64,000 nt of DNA from an uncultured Eubacterium sp. (GTDB lineage: Bacteria > Bacillota > Clostridia > Lachnospirales > Lachnospiraceae). Below the pieces are notes generated by a model, which saw nothing but the letters and a program-made list of their open reading frames with translations, had not been told where the DNA came from and did not search any database. The stretch lies in assembly GCA_910579145.1 (NCBI GenBank), contig CAJTTQ010000001.1, positions 1-64,000 on the forward strand. Reading direction: 5' to 3'. Of this stretch, positions 1 to 7,233 are shown piece by piece (positions within the stretch are counted from its first letter, which is position 1; the number at the start of each line of letters is the position of its first letter). The position numbers and the translations under genes were made by a program.

Positions 1-84
1 GATTTTGAGATTTTTCCATTGCCTTTTCCCTCAAAAATAGATATACTGAAAGAAGAACATATCAGAATGGAGGATACATACCAT

Positions 85-1740
85 ATGAAACAATTAAAAA
101 ACCCGGTTCTGCCCGGTTTCAATGCAGACCCGTCGATCATCCGCGTCGATGACACATATTATATCGCCAATTCCACGTTTGAGTGGTTTCCGGGCGTGCG
201 GCTCCACGAATCGAAAGACATGATACACTGGAACCTGCTTCCATCGCCTCTTTCCACCACGACATTACTCGATATGAAAGGAAATCCGTCGTCTGGTGGG
301 ATCTGGGCGCCGGATCTATCGTATGCGGACGGGAAATTCTGGCTCGTCTACACTGATGTCAAGGTGACGGAGGGCACGTTTAAGGACATGGTAAATTATG
401 TGACGACGGCCGAGGACATACGCGGGCCGTGGTCGGATCCGATCCGTATCAACGGCGTTGGCTTTGACGCCTCTTTGTTCCACGATGAGGACGGACGCAA
501 ATATCTGGTGCAGCAGACGTGGGACCACCGGGAATACCACCATGCGTTCCGCGGTATCACGCTGACAGAATTTGATACGGAGACGATGAAATTAAAACCA
601 GAAACAGCGAGAAATATTTATAATGGTACGGATGTGAAACTTGTGGAAGGACCTCATCTGTATAAAATAAATGGCTATTATTATCTGTTTGCCGCGCAGG
701 GCGGGACGGTATATACCCATCAGGAAGTTGTCGCGCGCTCCCGGACGCTGGATGAGCTCAGTTTCGAGTCAGAGCCGGACGGGCCGTTTATCACGAACTT
801 TGATACGCCGTATCTCGGCATACAGAAACAGGGGCACGGCGCGCTCGTGGAAACGCCGGGCGGGGAATGGTATTACGCCAGTCTCTGCGGGCGTCCGTGG
901 ACACATGAAAACGAGTCGTGCATCGACCCGCGCGGGTACTGTACGCTCGGGCGCGAGACGGCGATCCAGAAAGTGTACTGGGATGAGGACGGCTGGCCGC
1001 GGATCGAGGGAGGCCACGGCGGAAGCGTGTATGTGGACGCTCCGGCAGACGGGATTGAAACGGACGCCCCGGCTGACCATTCGCTGCATGATGATTTTGA
1101 AGCGGCAAAACTCCATGATGAGTGGAATACGCTGCGGGTTCCATTTACCAATGAAATGGGAACGGTCGGCGGCGGGAAACTTGTTTTGCGCGGGCAGGGA
1201 TCCCTGTGCAATACGCACGAGCTGTCACTCGTGGCCAAGCGCTGGCAGGCCTTTTATTTTGACGCGTCCGTAAAGGTGAGTTACGAGCCGTATTCGTATC
1301 AGCAGATGGCGGGCCTGACAAACTATTACAACGACAAGCACTGGTCCTTTGCCTTTGTGACATGGAATGAAAAAAATGGACGCGTGATCGAGGTCGGCGA
1401 GTGCAACCGCGGGAATTACACGTCGTTTCTGCGCGACGACGCCATTCCGGTACCGGAAGGCGCGGATGTGTGGCTGCGGGCGAAGGTGAGGAAGGAAAGC
1501 TATACTTACGAATATTCGTTTGATGGGACGAACTATGAGGAAATACCGGTGACGTTTGATGCGGCCGTTCTCTCGGATGATTATGTACTGCAGAGTTATG
1601 GTGGATTTTTCACTGGCGCTTTTGTGGGAATGGCGTGCGTGGATTACGCGTATTTTGACACGCAGGCGGAGTTTAGCTGTTTTGATTACAAAGAACTCGG
1701 AGACGTCAGGACAGACGATGGGACATTTGCCTGGAACTAA
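85..1740 (+). CDS. Glycoside hydrolase family 43, beta-xylosidase-like
   Basis: Probably removes xylose (or arabinose) from xylo-oligosaccharides in the cytoplasm, as no signal peptide is visible. The five-bladed GH43 propeller fills about residues 1-320. The expected catalytic set is present: base Asp15 in NADPSI, pKa-modulating Asp128 in GFDASLF and general acid Glu188 in VEGPHL. Residues about 350-551 form a C-terminal beta-sandwich of the type found in XynB-like enzymes, ending near FFTGAFVGMA. I place the start at 85 because GGAGG at 69-73 precedes it by 11 bases; an in-frame ATG at 67 has a poorer site. It resembles the second GH43 at 23804-25366 in its first 330 residues. It stands just left of the Ter island and is probably the end of a separate sugar operon cut by the window edge. 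The family is certain; substrate is inferred. Confidence 0.9.
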   Translation: MKQLKNPVLPGFNADPSIIRVDDTYYIANSTFEWFPGVRLHESKDMIHWNLLPSPLSTTTLLDMKGNPSSGGIWAPDLSYADGKFWLVYTDVKVTEGTFKDMVNYVTTAEDIRGPWSDPIRINGVGFDASLFHDEDGRKYLVQQTWDHREYHHAFRGITLTEFDTETMKLKPETARNIYNGTDVKLVEGPHLYKINGYYYLFAAQGGTVYTHQEVVARSRTLDELSFESEPDGPFITNFDTPYLGIQKQGHGALVETPGGEWYYASLCGRPWTHENESCIDPRGYCTLGRETAIQKVYWDEDGWPRIEGGHGGSVYVDAPADGIETDAPADHSLHDDFEAAKLHDEWNTLRVPFTNEMGTVGGGKLVLRGQGSLCNTHELSLVAKRWQAFYFDASVKVSYEPYSYQQMAGLTNYYNDKHWSFAFVTWNEKNGRVIEVGECNRGNYTSFLRDDAIPVPEGADVWLRAKVRKESYTYEYSFDGTNYEEIPVTFDAAVLSDDYVLQSYGGFFTGAFVGMACVDYAYFDTQAEFSCFDYKELGDVRTDDGTFAWN

Positions 1741-1749
1741 AAGAATGCA

Positions 1750-1787
1750 AGAGAAAGGGTGCACAGGCGAAAAAGCACCCTTTCTCT
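1750..1787 (+). terminator. Strong stem-loop between GH43 and the Ter island
   Basis: A 13-bp perfect stem (1750-1762 with 1775-1787) lies between the GH43 stop and the next gene. The 3' arm contains CCCTTTCTCT but no clean U-run follows. The AAGGAG ribosome binding site of the next gene (1791-1796) starts directly after the stem. It may terminate GH43 transcription, or limit read-through into the Ter island as an attenuator. Confidence 0.5.
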
Positions 1788-1802
1788 ATAAAGGAGCAGA
1801 AC

Positions 1803-2900
1803 ATGTATAACGAGACGGAACTGGTTCGTATCGCCCGAAGGGAAAACAATACAAAGAGAAACTATCTGGTCGTTGATCCCCTGCAGGGAAAACACGTCCC
1901 GGTGTCCCCGACGAAGGCGTTGAACTTATTTTCAGATCTGGCAGGCGAGGTTCAAAACGAGTATGCAGATGAAACGCTTTTGGTCGTCGGTTTTGCGGAA
2001 ACGGCGACCGCGATCGGAGCGCAGGTGGCGATCTGCTTAGGCGCAAAGTACATACAGACGACGAGGGAGACGATACCGGGTGTGGAATATCTGTTCTTTT
2101 CCGAAGAACACAGCCATGCCACCGAACAGAAACTTGTCAAAACCGATCTGGATGCTGTGGTGGGGGAGATTGACCGGATCCTCTTTGTAGAAGATGAAGT
2201 GACGACGGGTAAAACGATTCTAAATATCATATCTGTCTTCGAAAATATGTATGCGAAACCGATCCGTTTCTCGGTGCTCTCCCTGCTCAATGGCATGGAC
2301 AGGGAGAGTACAGATCTGTATGCAGAAAAGGGAATACGGCTGCATTATGTATTAAAAACAGATCATAAAGCATTTGCGGAACGGGCGGAGCAGTATCGGG
2401 GAGATGGCAGATATGTGGCATGTGATACCGGGACTGTTCCCGGGGTGGATGAAATCAGGGTTTCCGGGTATATGAACGCAAGGAGGCTCGTGGACGCGCA
2501 GTCTTACCGGGAAGCGGGTGAATCGCTTTGGGAGCAGGTGAGGACACGAGTGGTAAAAGAAGGGTGTGAGAGCGTGCTCGTGATCGGCACCGAAGAGTTT
2601 ATGTATCCGGCGCTATTGATCGGACAGAAACTTGAGGGGGCAGGGAAGGCGGTAAGATGCCATGCCACGACGAGAAGTCCGATCGTCGTCAGCACGGAGG
2701 AAGAGTATCCGCTGCATGAGAGATATGAGTTAAAGAGCCTGTATGACGAAACGAGGAAGACATTTATTTATGATCTGGAACCGTATGATCGGGTCGTGAT
2801 CGTCACAGAAGCGCCGGCGGGAGAAAAAACAGGACTGTATTCCCTGCTTCATGCGGTCTGCCGTAACAATGATGATGTCGTAGTGGTCAGGTGGTGTTAG
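1803..2900 (+). CDS. Ter-cluster phosphoribosyltransferase with TRSP C-terminal domain
   Basis: A 365-residue protein of the phosphoribosyltransferase family found in tellurium-resistance (Ter) clusters. The N-terminal half is a type I PRTase fold, with the PRPP-binding loop VEDEVTTGKT at about residue 129 preceded by the hydrophobic strand ILF. The C-terminal half (about 220-365, from VSGYMNARR through VLVIGTEEFMYPALLIGQKL) matches the TRSP domain that accompanies this PRTase. In Ter systems these enzymes are thought to build a nucleoside-like metabolite; that role comes from comparative genomics, not from this sequence. AAGGAG six bases upstream supports the ATG at 1803. It runs into the StiP-type gene with a one-base gap, so the two are surely cotranscribed. 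No promoter was found in the 62 bases upstream. Confidence 0.85.
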   Translation: MYNETELVRIARRENNTKRNYLVVDPLQGKHVPVSPTKALNLFSDLAGEVQNEYADETLLVVGFAETATAIGAQVAICLGAKYIQTTRETIPGVEYLFFSEEHSHATEQKLVKTDLDAVVGEIDRILFVEDEVTTGKTILNIISVFENMYAKPIRFSVLSLLNGMDRESTDLYAEKGIRLHYVLKTDHKAFAERAEQYRGDGRYVACDTGTVPGVDEIRVSGYMNARRLVDAQSYREAGESLWEQVRTRVVKEGCESVLVIGTEEFMYPALLIGQKLEGAGKAVRCHATTRSPIVVSTEEEYPLHERYELKSLYDETRKTFIYDLEPYDRVVIVTEAPAGEKTGLYSLLHAVCRNNDDVVVVRWC

Positions 2901-2901
2901 C

Positions 2902-3951
2902 GTGAGAAGTTCTTATTCAGAAGATGACGTGGTACTTTTATTAAAGGATATTACGGGGCTTGTGGAGCCGCAGCCGACCGAGGAGCGCGAGAGGCTGATC
3001 CAGTCGGGAAAACATTACAGCGAGATGCTGCCGATCGAATATGTCCCGACACCAAAATATATGCGGATCTACCGGGAGGCGCTTGCGCTGTACGCAAAAC
3101 CGACAGCGCTGGCAGTCGGCCGCCTGTCGGACAAGATCATGGAGCAGAAAGGGAAAACGGTCGTTTTGGTGTCGCTGGCCAGAGCCGGCATTCCGATCGG
3201 TATTTTGATCAAGAGATATATCCGGTGGAAATACGGGGTGGATGTAGCGCATTACTCCATCTCGATCATCCGCGGGCGGGGCATAGATGACAATGCGATG
3301 AAGTACCTGCTGGATAAGTATGCGCCGGAGCAGCTGCTGTTTGTGGACGGATGGATTGGGAAGGGCGCTATATTAAACGAGTTAAAAAAGGATATAGAAG
3401 CGTATGAAGGCGTATCGTCCCAGATCGCCGTGATTGCCGATCCCGCGAATGTGACGCCGTTGTGTGGGACACACGAGGATATCCTGATCCCTAGTTCCTG
3501 TCTGAACTGTACGGTTTCCGGGTTGGTCAGCCGTACATTTTTGAGAAGTGACATCATCGGAGAGGATGATTTCCACGGGGCTGTCTATTATGGAGAGTTA
3601 GAGGGATCGGATCTGTCGTATGAATTTATTGAGGCGATCGAACGCGAGTTTATGCGGGAGGCGCCGGAACCGGGCAATGCGGCCGGAGGTTCGGGCATGG
3701 AGGAAGTGAGGGAGATCGCGGCCCGGTTTCAGGTCGATGATATCAATCTGGTCAAACCAGGCATCGGGGAAACGACGAGGGTTCTGCTTCGAAGGGTTCC
3801 GTGGAAAGTGCTGATCGATGAACGTTTTCAAAAGGATCCCCAGTTGGGGCATGTTTTCAGGCTCGCCGAAGATAAGTCCGTGCCAGTCGCGTATTATCCG
3901 CTCCGGCACTATAAATGCTGTGGGATCATAAAAAAAGTAGCGGACGCGTAG
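2902..3951 (+). CDS. StiP-type PRTase-fold protein with PELOTA RNA-binding domain
   Basis: A 349-residue second PRTase-fold protein of the Ter biosynthetic module, usually annotated 'cysteine protease StiP family'. The core (about 65-250) includes VLVSLARAGIPIGILIKRY and a degenerate PRPP-loop region, LLFVDGWIGKG. The last 70 residues (from NLVKPGIGETTRVLLRR to CCGIIKKV) look like the PELOTA-type RNA-binding domain that ends StiP proteins. The start is a GTG at 2902 immediately after the upstream TAG, so translation is probably coupled. The stop lies only six bases from the end of the oppositely oriented lyase gene. The protease label is historical: a phosphoribosyltransferase-related activity fits the fold better. 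The exact reaction is unknown. Confidence 0.82.
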   Translation: MRSSYSEDDVVLLLKDITGLVEPQPTEERERLIQSGKHYSEMLPIEYVPTPKYMRIYREALALYAKPTALAVGRLSDKIMEQKGKTVVLVSLARAGIPIGILIKRYIRWKYGVDVAHYSISIIRGRGIDDNAMKYLLDKYAPEQLLFVDGWIGKGAILNELKKDIEAYEGVSSQIAVIADPANVTPLCGTHEDILIPSSCLNCTVSGLVSRTFLRSDIIGEDDFHGAVYYGELEGSDLSYEFIEAIEREFMREAPEPGNAAGGSGMEEVREIAARFQVDDINLVKPGIGETTRVLLRRVPWKVLIDERFQKDPQLGHVFRLAEDKSVPVAYYPLRHYKCCGIIKKVADA

Positions 3952-3957
3952 CGCTAT

Positions 3958-4920
3958 TTATTCGCAGATCCCGAACGCTTCAGCCAAAAACAGCGTTTTT
4001 CTGGCCCAGTTATTGTGGGTTTTATATTCGTTCATACGCTCTTTGGTGAGGCTGCCGGAAACGTATTCGTTCGCGTTCTGGTTCCAGTTCAGGATGGATT
4101 TGGCGTCGTTAAAATCGGTTTTGGACACCTGGCAGGCACGGTTTACGACGGGGATCTGGTTCGGATGGATCACGGTCTTTCCGGTGAAACCGCATAGTTG
4201 ATCCTCTTTGATCTCGCGGATCAGTCCACGCTCCCATTCTGGGCCGTTATAGTATTCCCAGACCGGCCCGGATATGACATAATCCATGCCGTATACTGTA
4301 ATAATGTCGGAAAAGATCTGGGAGATGGGTCTGATCTGATGGATGGATTCATCGGCATGCCGTCGGAATCCGAACGTGTGGCAGAGATCATTCCCGCCGA
4401 CCCGTATGTTTAATACCAGGTCTTCGATGTCTGACAGCGTATCCTTTAGTTCATAGAGAAATTCGGTCCTGCGGCGCAGGTCGATCATGGACATATTCTC
4501 ATAGATCGGCATCACGTACAGCGTTTGGGAGGCTGCTTCATTTGCCCGGATCAGCGCCTGGATATAGGCGGGGGCGTTTTCCGTCGTAAACTTTGGGACG
4601 ATGTATCCGGTTAAGATGCGGATGCTGTCGCCAAAGGATTTTGTCAGGCGGGTGATCTGCGACGCGTTTCTCACGCGCACAAATATTTTCGGCAGATAAA
4701 ACGGGTGTTTCTGATAACTGATATAGATCGTGTGGATCGTGCGGATGAGTTCCTGCTCCGCCTCTTCTACAAAGTTATCGTTTATCGTATCTTCGAGGCA
4801 TAAGGCGAGCGAGTATTTTGATCCGAATTTTTCCTGTACCACGGATGCGGCGACGCTCTTTTTGTTCGCGGGACAGTATAACAAGGCGCCCACGCTGTAG
4901 TAAAGAATATTATTTTTCAA
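3958..4920 (-). CDS. Ter-cluster CitE-like C-C bond lyase (TIM barrel)
   Basis: A 320-residue relative of the HpcH/HpaI aldolase and CitE family, of the 'C-C bond lyase' kind found in Ter biosynthetic clusters. Family features are the N-terminal LYCPANKKS, the acidic metal-site strand CLEDTI near residue 42, the arginine strand IFVRVRN, and GGNDLCHTFGF followed by GFTGKTVIHPNQI, the CitE-like C-terminal signature. The start is TTG at 4920: AGGAGAG lies about six bases upstream on the minus strand and no ATG fits. It is convergent with the two PRTase genes and divergent from the protease gene, so it forms its own transcription unit. It should act on the same metabolite pathway as the PRTases, by analogy with published clusters. 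Substrate unknown. Confidence 0.83.
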   Translation of the reverse strand: MKNNILYYSVGALLYCPANKKSVAASVVQEKFGSKYSLALCLEDTINDNFVEEAEQELIRTIHTIYISYQKHPFYLPKIFVRVRNASQITRLTKSFGDSIRILTGYIVPKFTTENAPAYIQALIRANEAASQTLYVMPIYENMSMIDLRRRTEFLYELKDTLSDIEDLVLNIRVGGNDLCHTFGFRRHADESIHQIRPISQIFSDIITVYGMDYVISGPVWEYYNGPEWERGLIREIKEDQLCGFTGKTVIHPNQIPVVNRACQVSKTDFNDAKSILNWNQNANEYVSGSLTKERMNEYKTHNNWARKTLFLAEAFGICE

Positions 4921-4994
4921 TGCGATCTCTCCTATCTATTGCAAAAAATAGCTGTTTCACTTATTTGGAGGGCCCGTTGGCCCCAGTATCAAGT

Positions 4995-5003
4995 AGTATA
5001 TCA
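4995..5003 (-). promoter_or_regulatory. Extended -10 promoter candidate for the lyase gene
   Basis: On the minus strand the sequence reads TGATATACT, an extended -10 element (TGn plus TATACT), about 75 bases upstream of the lyase start. No good -35 hexamer was found 16-18 bases further up, so this is a moderate call. The divergent region also holds a short GC-rich inverted repeat near 4970-4984. Confidence 0.4.
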
Positions 5004-5095
5004 CGCTTTGTTTAAAAATGGTAGGAAAAGTTGTTTCATTTTTGACAGATACGAAGGAAAAAGGAGAAGAAAACAGAAATGGAGACAAGGGAAAA

Positions 5096-6532
5096 ATGGG
5101 AAATGAGATTACATACCGGCATAATATAATGGAAATCCAGTCGATCGAGGCATTTATGAGCATCAAGGGCGGGTTCAGCCATTCGAGGAGAGACGTGTAT
5201 TTTGTAAGAGCCATCGGCGTCCCGCTCCATTTCGCGGAAGCCGTCCGGGAGATGGATCAGAAAATGGGAAAGGAGATGGCGGACGGCCATATCATGTATA
5301 TGCGTGTGAAGGCGCTTCCGAATCTGGCGGGCGTCCAGGACTCCTCCTTTTACGCCAGCGCATATGATGCGTGGCGGGCAGATGGTACGGCTGCGCTTCG
5401 AAATGTAACGGTCCGTGGTATGTTTGGGGATGTTTTTTCCTGCGCGATCCGTCAGGTGGTCGAGATATATGCAAAGACTAAGAACAATATTTCAGATTCC
5501 ATCGTCCGCAATTTTGTATCTAAGGTCATGTACTGGTTTGATGTACAGATGGCGGGGCTGGTGGCGGGCTGGAACGAGAGGGCGGTCATGAAAGTGGTGG
5601 CCGAAAATGTGCTGAAGGAGCAGGAATATCTGTTTTACTATTTTTTGACGCTGCTCGGCTGCGACGTGTTATTACTCGAATACGAAAGGGATATGGACGC
5701 CCCGGAAATGTTAATGACCCTTTCCCGTAAGCTTGTGCTGGGATCATTTGATACGTGCGCGCTGCCGGAATATGTCCCGTACGTGCATGAGGAGAACGCG
5801 GTGGAGAGCCGCCCGGTCAGAGTAGTCATTCCGGAGAGGCCGGGGAGGAGATCTGTCAGGACGGCAGAACAAAAGGCGGACGCCGGTAAGGCAGTGGAGT
5901 GCGCCAAAAAGGCAGCAGCAAAGGCAAACCGGCTCGTATCCGCGCCCGCTGCTGATGTGGAAAAAGGATTTGAGGAACTGGCGCAGCTCGCGTCTTCTAT
6001 CGTCATGATATCGGTTCACGATCACCGTGGTGAGATCACGAGTACAGGCTCCGGGATCATGATCGGAAGGGGCGGGTACATATTAACGAATAATCATGTG
6101 GCATCCGGCGGAAGGTTTTATTCCGTCAGTATCGAAGACGACGAGGAAACGTATCAGACGGACGAAGTGATCAAGTACAATAGTGCGCTTGATCTGGCCG
6201 TGATCCGGATACAGAGGAGACTGGATCCGCTGCCAGTCTACAGGGGGAGGAAGAAACTTGCCAGAGGGCAGAAGGTGGTGGCGATCGGCAGTCCTCTCGG
6301 GTTGTTCAATTCGGTTTCCGACGGGATCATTTCGGGATTTCGGAAGATCCGCGATGTTGACATGATCCAGTTCACGGCTCCCATTTCGCCGGGAAGTTCT
6401 GGGGGCGCTGTTTTGAACATGCAGGGGGAGGTCATCGGGATCAGCACGGCAGGCATTGACAATGGGCAGAATATCAATCTGGCGGTAGGGTATGAAAATA
6501 TTTTAATGTTTGCGAACGGTTTTTTTTCTTAG
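5096..6532 (+). CDS. Trypsin-like (HtrA-type) serine protease with N-terminal YceG-like domain
   Basis: About 478 residues. Residues about 10-215 align by eye with the repeat unit of the neighbouring YceG-like protein: MEIQSIEAF matches VNIQNLDDYF, and LTLLGCDVLLLEYERD matches LSQAGCDILLLQYEGD. A charged Ala/Lys-rich linker follows, then a chymotrypsin-fold protease (about 300-478) with His334 in TNNHVASG, Asp366 in ALDLAVI and Ser435 in GSSGGAV. No PDZ domain, signal peptide or membrane segment is visible, so it is probably cytosolic and is short of a full HtrA. I favour the ATG at 5096 because AAGGG and GGAG lie just upstream; 5018 and 5129 are alternatives. It begins the plus-strand run of the Ter island. 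Protease class is certain; target unknown. Confidence 0.83.
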   Translation: MGNEITYRHNIMEIQSIEAFMSIKGGFSHSRRDVYFVRAIGVPLHFAEAVREMDQKMGKEMADGHIMYMRVKALPNLAGVQDSSFYASAYDAWRADGTAALRNVTVRGMFGDVFSCAIRQVVEIYAKTKNNISDSIVRNFVSKVMYWFDVQMAGLVAGWNERAVMKVVAENVLKEQEYLFYYFLTLLGCDVLLLEYERDMDAPEMLMTLSRKLVLGSFDTCALPEYVPYVHEENAVESRPVRVVIPERPGRRSVRTAEQKADAGKAVECAKKAAAKANRLVSAPAADVEKGFEELAQLASSIVMISVHDHRGEITSTGSGIMIGRGGYILTNNHVASGGRFYSVSIEDDEETYQTDEVIKYNSALDLAVIRIQRRLDPLPVYRGRKKLARGQKVVAIGSPLGLFNSVSDGIISGFRKIRDVDMIQFTAPISPGSSGGAVLNMQGEVIGISTAGIDNGQNINLAVGYENILMFANGFFS

Positions 6533-6543
6533 TGTACAATGCC

Positions 6544-6572
6544 TTGAAAAAAAAGCGGCAGTGTGGTAAACT
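6544..6572 (+). promoter_or_regulatory. Sigma-A-type promoter upstream of the rhomboid gene
   Basis: TTGAAA (6544-6549), a 17-base spacer and TAAACT (6567-6572) stand in the 95-base gap between the protease stop and the rhomboid start. This would let the rhomboid-YceG-TelA-TerD part be transcribed apart from the serine protease. Confidence 0.5.
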
Positions 6573-6627
6573 TGTGATGTGCAGGAGCATACATGGGGAT
6601 GGAACAATAAGTGAAAGAGGGGAAAAT

Positions 6628-7218
6628 ATGAATAGTGGTAAAAGACAAATGAGAATATCCTTTAATTCGGTCGTGATACTCGGATTTACGATCGCGTGTT
6701 TTGCTGTGATGATGTTGGATCAAATGACCAGAGGGGGAACGACGTATCGCTTTTTTAGTGTTTACCGGTCGTCGTTACTCAGCCCGCTCACCTATGTCCG
6801 TTTCTTCGGTCATGTGCTGGGACATGCTGGCTGGCAGCACTTTTTCGGAAATATCATGATGATCCTTGTCGTGGGGCCTCTTTTGGAAGAAAAATATGGC
6901 TCGTCGAATATTTTGTTCGTCATTTTGACGACCGCCCTCGCTTCGGGGCTCGTTCATTTTATATTTTTCCCGAATGTCAGGCTTTTAGGAGCGAGCGGAG
7001 TCGTGTTTGCCTTTATCCTTTTAGCGTCGCTGACGAGTTTTCAGGAAGGGAAGATTCCGCTTACGTTTATTTTAGTGGCTTTTATTTACATTGGACAGCA
7101 GGTATATGAAGGTATGTTTATCCACAATAATGTGTCCAATCTGACCCATATCATAGGCGGGGTTGTCGGCACAGGCCTGGGATTTGTGATGAACAAAAAT
7201 AAGATGAGTAGATATTGA
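6628..7218 (+). CDS. Rhomboid-family intramembrane serine protease
   Basis: A 196-residue integral membrane protein with about six hydrophobic segments. The rhomboid signature is present: HAGWQHFFGNI in the second segment (His, His, Asn), the catalytic Ser in GASGVVFAF, and the catalytic His in NLTHIIGG in the last segment. It should cut transmembrane segments of other membrane proteins. The ATG at 6628 follows GAGGGG by five bases; the longer open frame from 6532 has no ribosome binding site and no rhomboid character. It lies 15 bases before the YceG-like gene and 95 bases after the soluble serine protease. Finding a rhomboid inside a Ter island suggests membrane-protein cleavage as part of the response. 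Substrate unknown. Confidence 0.88.
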   Translation: MNSGKRQMRISFNSVVILGFTIACFAVMMLDQMTRGGTTYRFFSVYRSSLLSPLTYVRFFGHVLGHAGWQHFFGNIMMILVVGPLLEEKYGSSNILFVILTTALASGLVHFIFFPNVRLLGASGVVFAFILLASLTSFQEGKIPLTFILVAFIYIGQQVYEGMFIHNNVSNLTHIIGGVVGTGLGFVMNKNKMSRY

Positions 7219-7233
7219 AGGTGAGAGCATCCC

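Noticed and set aside
671..1273. Open frames on both strands inside the first GH43 gene (up to 200 residues)
   Set aside because: They lack ribosome binding sites, are Arg/Ser-rich as expected for off-frame reading of a GC-richer gene, and lie wholly within a strong GH43 frame.
5042..5070. Promoter with TTGACA before the serine protease gene
   Set aside because: No -10-like hexamer at 16-18 bases spacing (the sequence is AGAAGA).
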